Source: Amphirosellinia nigrospora (taxonomy: Eukaryota; Ascomycota; Sordariomycetes; Xylariales; Xylariaceae). From it: a stretch of DNA of 64,000 nucleotides. The notes beneath the pieces are model-generated. The model was not told where the DNA came from and ran no database searches. It worked only from the letters and a program-made list of their open reading frames with translations. Of this stretch, positions 1 through 10,289 are shown in pieces. A program made the translations under genes and the position numbers. The stretch covers positions 5,855,017 to 5,919,016 of the forward strand of contig SCHM01000004.1 of the NCBI GenBank assembly GCA_004123355.1, read 5' to 3'. Numbering within the stretch: position 1 is the first letter of the stretch; every line of letters begins with the position of its first letter.

Positions 1-99
1 GTAACCATCCTCCTCAGAACCGAGGATGGTCTGTTGACCATGGCCGGCGTGATCCATGGCGTCTAGAGGTACAAAGGCCACGCGACACGGATAGCGGAA

Positions 100-1074
100 G
101 TGCTCGAATTTTTCAGCAAGGTGCCAGCGCTCCTAGCCATCAAAAGTAGATGGAAGCGATGGGAGGCGCGTATGAGATCCAACGCGGATCGGTACGCCGA
201 GATGATGGATATGCTCGAAGACGCTGCCCACTTCATGCACAAGCCTTTCGACGCATTCCAGAAGGCCCGACTCGAGAGGCTGCCGACGGGGACCTGGAAG
301 CACCCGCCTGAAATCCTCGCGAAAATGGCACAGCGCGAATATACCCGCGCCGACCCGGCCGTGCGTAAGACCATCGACGATTTCCTTCAAAACTATACCA
401 GTATCAACAGCCTCCAGGCCACTCAGGTGACGGTGAATGAGATCGGGGAAACGCTGCAACAAATGACCGACATAGGCGGAATCACGACGGGGTCGGGCAG
501 ACCAACCGTATTCGATTTCCATCATCCATCGTCACAAAACCGCCCGCCGCCGCCGCCGACCCCTCGGCCGGTATATCCTACGCTTGAGGCCGTCTCGATT
601 CCCACCAGCGCCTCCGTTTTCGGGGTCCCGGGGATCACGGGGCCAGGGCTTATGCAGACGACCGAGGGCGAGACGCCTCCGCGGCGCATCACGCGGGCGC
701 AGAAGCCTCAGAACGCCGCGGAACGCAGCTCGGCCTATCGGAATTACATGTCCAACCTACTTTCGACGGTCGTGGCGTCGGGCAAGAAGGCCGACTTCTT
801 CAAGACAGCCGTGCCGCAACCCATCGCCGACCTGCTACCATCGCAGAAACAGTTGGCGCCCGGGAGCGGGCGGCTCCCCATCAAACCGTTTCCGAACCCC
901 TATGCGGGCCGTAGGGTCAGGACGTCGGTGGACGCAGTATTCCAGGCACGCAAGGAGGCACGCAACAAAGACCGCCAGGCGCAAAATAAGGCCAAGGGTG
1001 TCTATGTAAGTCCTAGGTTGTGGCGTGAGACTGGAGAGGACGATGTGGAGATGACTGATGTAGAAGATGCGTAA
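100..1074 (+). CDS. Unrecognised protein, 5' end not in window
   Basis: The frame is open from just after a TAG at 64-66 to the stop at 1072-1074. The first ATG in frame is at about 172, inside what already looks like coding sequence, so the true start may lie in an exon left of the window. The CTAG near 63-66 could be the acceptor of that intron. Counting from base 100, residues 1-125 are charged and helix-like, residues 149-157 are a proline run (PPPPPTPRP), and the C-terminal half is basic. The protein ends in an acidic tail, DVEMTDVEDA. I see no catalytic motif, membrane segment or signal peptide and do not recognise the family. Several short antisense frames overlap it and were ignored. 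Confidence 0.5.
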   Translation: MLEFFSKVPALLAIKSRWKRWEARMRSNADRYAEMMDMLEDAAHFMHKPFDAFQKARLERLPTGTWKHPPEILAKMAQREYTRADPAVRKTIDDFLQNYTSINSLQATQVTVNEIGETLQQMTDIGGITTGSGRPTVFDFHHPSSQNRPPPPPTPRPVYPTLEAVSIPTSASVFGVPGITGPGLMQTTEGETPPRRITRAQKPQNAAERSSAYRNYMSNLLSTVVASGKKADFFKTAVPQPIADLLPSQKQLAPGSGRLPIKPFPNPYAGRRVRTSVDAVFQARKEARNKDRQAQNKAKGVYVSPRLWRETGEDDVEMTDVEDA

Positions 1075-1450
1075 GCCTTGCATCTTGACGAACGAGAGCG
1101 AGACGAATGACATAGTATTTTGTTCATTTCAAATATGTATTGATGGCGTGTCATATAGTTGAATGAGCTGCAGATACCTACTTGAACCACTTCTATTCCA
1201 CTCTTTAGTTGATAATTTTGTTACGAGTAGGTGATAGATGTCTGGATAGGTAGAAAGAGTCTACGCTATACAACCCAGTCACATTAATTTATGAACATTG
1301 CTCGAAATGATAATGGTGATGACTATTGTGCAAACCAGTCCAGATTGAATCATGCTGAACAGCTTGTGATCCACTTCTAAATGCTATAATACGAATAATG
1401 CCGGGTATCTTGAAAAGCGCCGTATGCATGCATGCTCCTTGATCGTCATT
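1075..1450. other. Intergenic, convergent 3' ends
   Basis: AT-richer than the flanking genes. Nothing recognisable apart from the two likely 3' untranslated regions. Confidence 0.5.
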
Positions 1451-2246
1451 TTATATCCTCCCCCGTAGTTGCCAAAGCTGATTGGCGGCTTCCATGCGCA
1501 GCTGATCCGAGGGACTCGTGTTATCGTCATTTGAGTCGACCTGCCATTGAGACTTGTGGCTCCTGATCTGACGGTGTATACCTATGAGTGGGTCGTTATA
1601 TATAGGTTGCGTAGCGTGATGCCACGTATATGAATAGTTTGTCGCACTTAAATTAGATGGTTTCTGAGCAAGAGGGCTTGTAGGTCCAACCAAAGGAACT
1701 ATTTCCAACGGCTCTTGTTTGTCTAGTGGCGATGACGACTGCTCCCAGTCCACAGGAAAAGGCGGAAGCACCGGTCCTTGAGAGAAATCAGATCCTATTG
1801 TTGAAACAGGGAGTTGATGTCGCATAGGAGTATCGTATTGGGGGCTTGGCGCAGGCAGCGCCGCGGCTGGAATGAGTATGAGGTATAGGGCGGCGTAGAG
1901 CATGCTACGCTCCCATCTTCTACGCTTGACTGTTTGATAGAGTGGCCAAGGCCGAGGGTAGGATGTGAACCAGCGACGTGCGATTCGCAAATGGGGGTGG
2001 AGGTCCTGGTGTGGCTGGCAATCTATTTGTTATGACAGAGGGCCCCGGAGCTGGGGTCCTCCTGAAACTTACGAATTCTCTGGTAGCCTTAATATACCGA
2101 TCCTTGCTAGTGTGTATCTTGGGGCGCTTGTTCTCTTTAGCTGGCTTCGTCTGATACTCTATGTGCTCACAAGCGATAAGAGTTGAAGGGGCGGGTTTTC
2201 TTGCTCTCCTTTTGTTGGGTCGTGACTTGGCAGTGCTCGAAGACAT
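1451..2246 (-). CDS. Unrecognised protein or C-terminal tail of the adjacent sirtuin
   Basis: Starting at ATG 2246, exon 1 encodes a Lys/Arg-rich start (SSSTAKSRPNKRRARKP) and runs to GAATTC, followed by a good donor (GTAAGT). A plausible acceptor (AAACAG) lies near 1928. The second exon needs one base restored near 1856 to connect with the long frame ending in EAANQLWQLRGRI at 1451. The combined product has a basic, nuclear-type N-terminus and a Pro/Ser/Gln-rich C-terminal half. A hydrophobic stretch starting at 1903 (MLYAALYLILIPAAALPA) looks like a signal peptide if read alone, but the spliced frame avoids it. It could be a separate gene, or the unstructured tail of the Hst4-like sirtuin immediately upstream on the same strand. 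Family unknown. Confidence 0.35.
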
Positions 2247-2265
2247 GATGGCCTGCTGATTGGGT

Positions 2266-4676
2266 TTAGGATCTCCGGGGATCGCATCGATAATAGCACA
2301 GAGAAGTAGTTAGGGTTCGCGGACTCGTTTGAAATAGAGCTAGAGTCGCGGAACAGCCTTGGCCACGAGCGTGTGGCCTCTGGCTAGCTCTTTCAGGAAG
2401 TGGCCTCCTGCTCTTCTTTTGGTTGTCGGGTCCGGCTGGTTGGCGAATGCTCAGCTCACAGTGATGCCCGATGTTCGTGTTTGAAGTTATGCTCGACATG
2501 GGAGCAGAGACAACGGGAGAAGAGGACAGCGACGTATATCGGTTGTCGAAAGGTTCACCTATCTTCGCCAGTGTCTGAAATATATCCCACACGACATACG
2601 CACCACAGTGATAATCGTTCCGCATAGCCATGGGGTTTTTTGGTGGTGGTTTGTCTTGCTCAGCTCTGGTAAGGATTCCCTCTTGTTCTCAAGACTATCT
2701 CGTTTCTTTTCGACGATGCTCTCCCGTTTCCGCAAAGCTTCTCTCTTCTTTTCCCCAAAGTCTCGCGCCTCTGTTGATCTAGCTCCAGCCGCTCCTCAGG
2801 CGATAGCCAGAGAATTGGCTTGCGTGTTTTCAAGTCCTTGACCAAGCATCGCAATCCCATTCGATCCAATAGTCGAGAACATCCCCCCAGGCACTTTCTG
2901 ACGGCTTTGTGAAATTGATAAAGACGACCTTGCCGCCCTTTTTGTGTACTGCCTTGGCGAACTCCTTCACCATGACTTTCAAACCATGCACGCGTACCAA
3001 GCACCAATAACAAATCCGGACCGGCAGCCAGGTCATGCTGCACGATAGGCGAGATCAGATCGATTGGGGATGTTCCTCTCCATATAGGACAATATCAGGA
3101 CGGAGCTTGCGATGCCGAGAGCTCGCTTCCCCTTCTCCAGGCGGGCTGCCGTGGCCCCGCGCAGTGAGGACACTCCGGCTGTTTCTCCAGACAAGTGCAA
3201 GATTCGCGGCCGTCTTCGTCCAGTCACAAAGTTTACCGCATACGAAGCGGAGAGAATGCAAAGATCCGTGAAGGAACACACACTCGACGCCCTTGTCAGG
3301 GCTGAGTTGGGGACGAGGTTTAGATTGCGTTGATGCTCCTACGTCTTGCGAATTCTGTACCCGCTGGACCGTGTCGGCGGTTCCGGGGGCAGCTACATCA
3401 TCAGGTGATTCTATAGCTTCCTTTCCCGACGGCTCCTGGCTTGGTGCTTTATCGATTTCCTCTTCCTGCCCCGCACCGTGCTTGAGGCAGTTGAGAGCCC
3501 AATCTTCTTCTCGATCTCGTCGTTTTGGGTGTAGACACGAGCGAGCTTCCCCACGTCTCGCATCTGTGCAATGAAGCGATGTGTTACCGTTGGCTCAACC
3601 TCCTTGACCCGCTGCCGCAGGGACTAGCAATCTATAGAAAACTGATGTCTTCAGCGGGTCGGCCCAGATATTGCAGTCAAATAGGTCCCTCCCCTTCATG
3701 TTCCGGAGATTTGAGCTTGAGGCCTGTGATGAGAAGAAGTCGAATGATTGTTGGGTGTCGTCAGACTCAGATATACCGAGCAATCAGACTCGTCATGAGA
3801 GCTGGTATCAGTGGAAGTGGATGTTCTCGTAAGATCGAAGAGGTCTGGTGGTGGCGGAGGAAAGCGACGAACTGGCGAGATGGGCTATGGCTGCAGGCCT
3901 CCTGGGTGTGTTAGACGTGTATGATAGATGGCGTGCTGGGCGTATCCGCAAAGTCGAGACGTCCGTCTGTGAAGAGTTGTGGACGGTGGCGGTCCGAGAA
4001 GAAAGAATCGGGCTTGTTGGATGAGTCGATGGAATGCTGTGTCAGGTGCCGGGTATTGTTGGTCGCAGTATTGTTGCCCGAGACGCGTTACCCGTCGCGA
4101 AGATTCTAGCGAAGCCGTTGCGGCCAATTGGTCCTGTGCCGGATCCGGCTGGTTTGGGCAAGGAACAGGTTCCGTGTGCGTGGTGGTTTCTGAGGGCCGG
4201 CCTGTGTTTGAGATGTAGGCTGGTTCGAAATGGGGAGAACCCGCGAAGTAACGATGTCGGCCGTGTAGTATAGTCGTACGCTAGTCCAGAAGTCCTCCTA
4301 CGCTTTAGCGGTCGCTCGCTGATGTCGAAAGCCGTTGGCAGCGGCGGCGGTATCGGCCGTGGGAGCGGTGGTCTCCCGATCCTCGATGGTGTCCTTTTTC
4401 AAATCGGCACTGGCACTCGCTTCAGCGCGCTCAAATTGATCTTGAATGAGGGAGTAGAGGCCGTTTTCGGAACGGAAGTCCTGGCAGGCATGGTCAGCGG
4501 GTCGATTACTGGTTTAGCAACAATATAATCGGCAAGGGCAACGAGCATACAGGTATCCCAGAGTTGGTGCTTATGCCGGCGCCGGTAATGATGACCATCT
4601 TCCGAGACTTGGCGAGAGTATCGGCGACATTCTGAAGGAGGTCGAGGGCGTCAGGCGTGATCTGAAGGGTAGGCAT
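2266..4676 (-). CDS. Sirtuin, Hst3/Hst4-like NAD-dependent histone deacetylase (frameshifted)
   Basis: Members of this family remove acetyl groups from lysines, typically H3K56, using NAD+ in the nucleus. Exon 1 (4676-4551) gives a perfect sirtuin start with the NAD-binding motif VIITGAGIS followed by TNSGIP. An intron (4550-4481, GTATGC...CCAG) leads to DFRSENGLYSL. Further on appear THRFIAQMRDVGKLARVYTQN, the catalytic-loop FLHGSLHSLR, zinc cysteines (FVCGKLCDW and PECPHC), and VFINFTKPSESAWGDVLDYW. The C-terminal extension includes CGAYVVWDIFQTLAKIGEPFD. Between the core blocks the reading frame changes many times, nearly always by one missing base in a run (for example GG read as G near 3062 and 3109). 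Conserved residues are kept on both sides of each break, so this is probably an intact gene in an error-containing assembly. The long linker between 3600 and 4400 is poorly conserved. Its tail may extend to 1451. Confidence 0.8.
4481..4550 (-). other. Intron 1 of the sirtuin gene
   Basis: 70 nt, GTATGC donor and TGCCAG acceptor. It interrupts the GIP|DFRS motif in phase 0. Confidence 0.8.
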
Positions 4677-6135
4677 ATTTCACTAAGGCCGGGCGTGGTG
4701 TTGGTGGTGGTCCTCGGCGCGGGGGTGTCTGAGCTGCTGAGCTGGGAGCATGTAGATGACGGCGCTCAACCAGCACGATAGACCATGGTGTGTACTGGGA
4801 GCGATTGGGCAGGTGTTGAAAGTTGTGTCGTAGTCGATAGTTAATTATGCGCGATTCAAGTTGGTTTCGCGTGCTAAGTGGCTTGTGGGTCGTAGTTCGG
4901 ACAATCAGGTCATCTCATATGAACACCGACTTAGACGCGTTTTGGTCCGTGATTATGGCTCTGGTCGGGCTGGATAAATCCTGAAGAAACAGCGGGCGAA
5001 GACCGGTTCGATCCTAGATGGGCAGGGAGTGAGGAATGGTGAGAAACACCGAGTCCGGTCTGGCGGAACACAATGCAAACGAAGGTACGAGGAAACGAGG
5101 GACACGAGGGAACGGGGACGCGGCAATGGGCTCACGTCTCGACGGCGGCACGCTGATTTGGGGCTGATCTAGTAGATCTAGTAGTAGTCGATAACGATGG
5201 ACGCTAAAAGGGCGTGAATAAAAGAAGACGAAGGCAATTACTATAGAACCGTGTCAGCCCTCAAGCCATAGCAACTGCGAGCACAATAATCCAGTGCGGC
5301 ATTGCGGTATGTGCACTTGTATGACCAGGCGTCGTCGGCATTGTGGTTTGGATGACATGACATGAACGACATGCAGCTATTATAGGTTAAGACAGAATGC
5401 GGCGGCCGGGGCGGCGCGTGAAAGTGGACGCCCCACCGTAAGAGCTCCAAGTCACCGAAGCTCGTGTGGAGCGGGTAAACAGCCCAACCAGCCAACCAAC
5501 CAACCAACCACTAGGCCTACCTAGAGGTACATACTAAGTACTTATAGTATAACCAACCAACTACGGAGTACCTACCTAGGTAGGTATAACCAACTAACCA
5601 ACATTGGGGGTGGGACCTCGCTACCTCTTCTCACCTCTCACTTCCAATCTCACTTACAGCTTGGAAGTACAAGCAGCAGCGATGCACCACTCATGGCCCA
5701 TGGGACGAGCATCACAGGCAATCACACCAGCGACTTGGTACTCATACCTACTGCAGGTTGTGCCTCCAGGCCACATCACCGGAAGCAACAGGTAGTAATG
5801 AGCATTCTTACAACAACCTTCCAAGGTTCTCCCTTTCACGCTGCTTTACCTGCCACCTACTCTCCTGCCGCCCTTTGTTAAAATCAAGAAACCCATATCG
5901 ATACATAGGTAATTATATACCTATATATTTATATTTATATATATATACATCTAGATACCTACATATATATATACCTACGTACTAAGGTTCTTACACGATG
6001 GGTGAGCTCGTGGGCCTCAACGGACTCATCCTGACGAGTAGTGTAAGAAGGCTGCCGAACAATCCCAAGCACATAGGAATGGCATTGCTCATTCTGCTCA
6101 GGGACTGATTGCTGACGGCCTCTCAAATCACATCC
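4677..6135. other. Intergenic region upstream of the sirtuin
   Basis: No gene seen. It holds a (CAAC)n run at about 5484-5512, a TACCTACCTAGGTAGGTA palindrome at about 5569-5586, and an AT-rich (TA/TATT) simple repeat at about 5905-5985. Confidence 0.5.
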
Positions 6136-6700
6136 ACCACAGACCCTGCTGCTTTACGTCGCCATCCGCGTCATCTATAACCTCTACTTCCACCCGTGGC
6201 CTCGTTCCCGGGTCCGCTTCTCCGCCGTGTCAGCCGAATCCCTTGGTCTCTTCCCGTGCTACGAGGCACCGCTGTCTTTGACGCCGCCGACCTCCACGAC
6301 AAATACGGCCCCGTCGTCCGTCGTCCGTCGTCCGTCTCGCCCCTGACGAGCTCGCCTTCTGTGACCCTCGCGCCTGGCGAGACCTCATGGGTGGTGGGAC
6401 ATCTGAGATCCCCAAGTGTGAGCATCAGGCCGTGTTGATTAATACCTTACTTACTCACCTATTTGCCCCGCCTTCTGTGACTGGAACATCCCAAACACTT
6501 TTTCCAAATATGAACATTGGGATACTGCACCAGTCCGGGCCCAGCAGCGTCTATTTGGGGCGAAACCTCTTTCTTGGTTGTCATGAAGCCATATTATCGC
6601 GAAGCATCGAACAAGGAGATTATCTGTAATTATATAGCCCAGTTACGTCTACCGAGGTAGCTCTCGAGTCCCTCGCGCAACAAGTATAGGCAACCTTCCA
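6136..6700 (+). pseudogene. Cytochrome P450 N-terminal remnant
   Basis: Three frames together carry blocks typical of the N-terminal half of fungal P450 monooxygenases. These are VIYNLYFHP (the proline-rich hinge region), then VSRIPWSLPVLRG and LHDKYGPVV, then RLAPDELAFCDPRAWRDLMG. A weaker DTAPVRAQQRLFGAKPLS block near 6530 resembles the helix C motif. No haem-binding cysteine loop, ExxR or helix I is present, and the following DNA belongs to another gene starting at 6734. The frame changes at 6313-6342 inside a short tandem repeat of CGTCCGT units, which looks like a real repeat expansion and not only an assembly slip. It would have been an ER membrane monooxygenase. I read it as a truncated, decayed copy. 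Confidence 0.6.
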
Positions 6701-6733
6701 ATATTTCAAAGGGTCCCTGACATTGGTCTCTCA

Positions 6734-9214
6734 ATGATGAAGAAGCCTACAGCCCCAAGCTTCCGACCGGCACTTCAAGCCTCTGGCAAGGACTCAGGGG
6801 TAAGTTGAATCCCACACAAGCCTTCGAGTGATAGTAGGAGCTAGATACCATGCCACTTTTTCCAGCAGGGGCGGTGCAACCATGGAGCTGTATGCCATTA
6901 TCTACACCAAATGGAGGAACCAACAGCTACGGATGGCCCTCAGCCTATTAATAATCCCAAAATGCCGGTAAGCACCCAACATGGGAACTTGGTGGGTTTT
7001 CATGCTGTCGCTAATGAGCCCTGCAGACTGACTCCCGCTCTACAAACGGCACCGCCATGAGAGCATTCCGCAGCGTTCTCGTTCGCTTCGACTCGGGCGC
7101 CCAGGTCTCGAAAGTGACCATGTCATCCGACTACTCAGCCGTCCATATCGACCATCTGCCCGCAAAGAGCTCTCGAGAATCAATCCTTGAACTCCTTTCT
7201 TCACAAGGCATCAGCCTGCCAAAGCCGCCTCACATCAGAGTTGTTCATCTGGACTCTAAATCGATGGCCGATGTCAAGGTCGAACATGCTGACTTCGCGA
7301 AACGAGTGTGCGCGAAATTGGGGCCGCAGATTGCGTCACGGCAAGGCAACCTGTCGCAGCCTGTAGCGACCCCGGTGCAGCCCCTTTTGTATGGACACGC
7401 AGATGCTCTCCGCGTTGATCACAGGAAGATCTACTTCTCCTGGCACAACCCAAGCAAGACCGTCTGGCTCAACTTTGGAAGTGGCGAGATCGCCAGTCGT
7501 GTCGACAAGAAGTTCAAGGACGGCAACTACCTTGTGAACAAGAGGGTGACGAGCGAGGCGCGCTCTCGGGCGCCTGGCCGACATAATCCGCTGGCCTGGA
7601 CAGTCACGCTCACAGATGTCCCTGCGTCAGCAACGGAGCAAGATGTCAGGAAGGCGGTTCGAGTACATACCGATCAACCACGCGGAATACAACTTGGCGA
7701 GCCCACGTACAGCGAAGACGCGGAAACATGCTATGCAACGATTCTCTTGCTCTTGAGTCGAATTGGCGAGCTATATTTTCCACGAATTAACTCCGGACCC
7801 TGTTGGAAAGCCCGTCAAAGGCAAAGTCAGATTCATAAACGCAGCTCATGCACGGGAGGCAGAGATTCAACTAAACAACCGTCTCCTCCCCTTCAGCCGT
7901 AACGCTAAGCTTACTGCTCAAGTCGTGCACTCGGCCAAGTTCAAGGTATCTAGACCTATTTACCCAGATCGTCCGGGCGCAGCTTCAGGCCAGCATCGCA
8001 GGTTGGAAAGCGAAGCATTTGAGCTACACAGTTTATGAGCACTCCACTCCTCCCACGTCGCACGTCGTGCTCAAGATCGAGGGCACCAATAACGAGGATG
8101 TGGCAATAGCAAAAAAGACCATCGAAGGTATTGCGGCCGGTAGGGTTGCTAAAGACGGATCCTCGACACTGTGGCACCCATGCTTCGCGGAAGCGGGCCA
8201 CTGCTCGCTGAAATTGAGAATATTGCCCAACTTAAGAGAGTCCTGCTGGTTCGAAACAAGTACAAGTCTCAAATACGCTTGTACGGACCTCCAAACATGT
8301 GCGAGGAGGTCGAAACCTCGATCGCCAAGGTCCTAAACAATTCAACGTCCGAATCGCGTGATATCATCCTCGATGAGCTAATGCTCAACAAAGTTTGTCG
8401 AGGCGGGTTTCGCCAGTTCTCGGAAGCCCTGGCCGGTGGCTCGGTCATACTCGATGTGGTATCTCGCCCAGACGGGTCATCATCAACGGCTCCGTCAGCG
8501 ACTACAAAACCGCGTTGAATATCTTATATGGAGAAGCCAACCGAACGTTGTCGACGAGGGGAACAGATCTGTGTGACTGTTCAATTTGTTATACTGCAGA
8601 ACCCGAGGCTATTCGTACCAAGTGCGGGCATACCTATTGCCTAGATTGCTTCGAAAACCTCTGCATATCGGCCACCAAGGGAGACCGACCGGCAGAGGTG
8701 AAGTGCGCAGGGAATCTAGGCCAATGTAGCATCAGTCTTGATCTCCCCGAATTGCAAGAGCATCTATCACCTAGCGCATTTGAAGAACTCCCGAAGCTCT
8801 CCTTCGCTTCATACGTGCGATGTCATCCAACCAGTTGAAATATTGTCCCACAGCAGACTGTGACTCCATTTACCGCGCAAGTGCCGACTCTAATGCATTA
8901 CCGCGTTCTCACCACTGCCCAACCTGCCTCGTCGATGTTTGTACGACCTGCCACGCCCGACATGGGCAGATGACTTGCGGCGACTACAAGGATCTGTCTA
9001 CGGGGGCTATAAGGCGTACGAGAGGGTAAAGAAGGAACTTGGAATCAAGGACTGCCCCAAGTGCAGGACTGCTATGGAAAAGACGGAGGGATGCAACCGC
9101 ATGACATGTCGGTGCGGTGCACACATCTGTTGGGTGTGTATGAGGACGTTTACCGAATCCGTCGCCTGCTATGAACACATGAATAAAGAGCACGAGGGGA
9201 TAGGAATCGTCTGA
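6734..9214 (+). CDS. CCCH zinc-finger, RING-IBR-RING (RBR) E3 ubiquitin ligase (frameshifted)
   Basis: Exons: 6734-6799, 6866-6967 and 7027-9214, with GTAAGT/GTAAGC donors and TCCAG/TGCAG acceptors. All three junctions are in frame. Exon 2 encodes a CCCH-type finger (CNHGAVCHYLH). Exon 3 has an RRM/KH-like middle region (VHIDHLPAKSSRES onward). The C-terminus is a full RBR module: RING1 (CSICYTAEPEAIRTKCGH, then CLDC), IBR (YCPTADC to CTTCHARHG) and RING2 (CPKCRTAMEKTEGCNRMTC, then CWVC). The cysteine in GCNRM is the expected catalytic thioester residue. Six frame changes (near 7765, 7955, 8185, 8480, 8835 and 8995) leave conserved residues intact. Correcting them gives about 785 residues. 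It probably ubiquitylates an RNA-linked substrate; the substrate is unknown. Confidence 0.75.
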
Positions 9215-10289
9215 TTGGACCGGTTCCTCTGGTAGAGACAATCGAAAGCTCATAGAAGGCAAAGAGATTAATATAATTGAATTGAGCGAACGACGCGTGA
9301 GGTTAATGGGACGTGTGGTGTTATTGTCGCGGGGGCTGTCACTGGCGCGTGTAGGTTTAAGGGAATAAGAAAGTAGATGATAGTGATGGCGCGGCATAGA
9401 GGATAGGGATGGGAGCTAGCGAGGGTAACTATTATGAAAAAAGGATTTTAGTATGCATTTGTAGGATGCTGTATCGCCGAAACTACTTGCAATGATGCTT
9501 ATAACTACGACACCTGCTACACTCAGAAATATGACGCTTTACATGGCTATGAACCTCGTCCGTAGTAAAGCACCCGTTGTACCACTAGGTCGTCCTTTGA
9601 GCTGTGCAGTAAATACAACATTTCATTTGCGGCAAGTCTTATATTTTCAACAATTCATTAGAATTAGTTTATTCCTGCACCCACTCTGCCATAGAAAAGA
9701 AAGAAAGGGGTGTGGGTGGCGGAAATCCCATCCCTGCTCGACATGCGTTAGAGCAAGCGTATCGTGACAAGGAGAGGCTAAAAACAAATAGAACAATACA
9801 CACAGAATTCTTACATCATCGAGTAATTGGCCCCAAGTCTAACAACATGTATGTACACCGCTGCCAAGGTACAAAGTGCTCGGTATGGTAGCTGAAATAA
9901 CACATAGAGATTCCACGGCGGTGTCCTTTCTCCAATTGTATCATGGGCGACTACTTAACGTACTTAAAAGCCTACAAACAGAAGATAATATAATCAATCC
10001 CTTCATACCAGAATCCTCAAACTACTTCGTTTTAGCCCGAGTTGAATAGTCCCTCTGTTTCATGACTGTAGAGTTAGTTTTACCGGCGTTATCTATTAAA
10101 ACCTTGTTGAAGTTTAGGTAGCTATCAAGATCGTAAGCAATAAAAACGTTATTACTTATATTGCTTACTTTAATATCTATACTTTTACTACTGGACGCTT
10201 GTAATTTAATTTCCACAGTCTTTATTCTTAAGTTTAGGTTCTACGAATTAAAAAAAATCCTTCGTTTTATTTAGTGATATAGTCTTTTG
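9215..10289. other. Intergenic, AT-rich
   Basis: No gene supported. From about 9950 the sequence becomes strongly AT-rich. A 64-codon frame at 10022-10216 on the minus strand consists of Asn/Ile/Lys/Ser only and looks like a composition effect. Confidence 0.4.

Noticed and set aside
1451-1903. Secreted protein with signal peptide starting MLYAALYLILIPAAALPA
   Set aside because: The hydrophobic stretch lies upstream of the conserved-looking tail in a frame that is better reached by an intron plus one restored base. A basic N-terminal exon at 2246 explains the locus better.
10022-10216. 64-codon minus-strand frame
   Set aside because: Located in AT-rich sequence and built from AAT/ATT/AAA/AGT codons only; no coding evidence.
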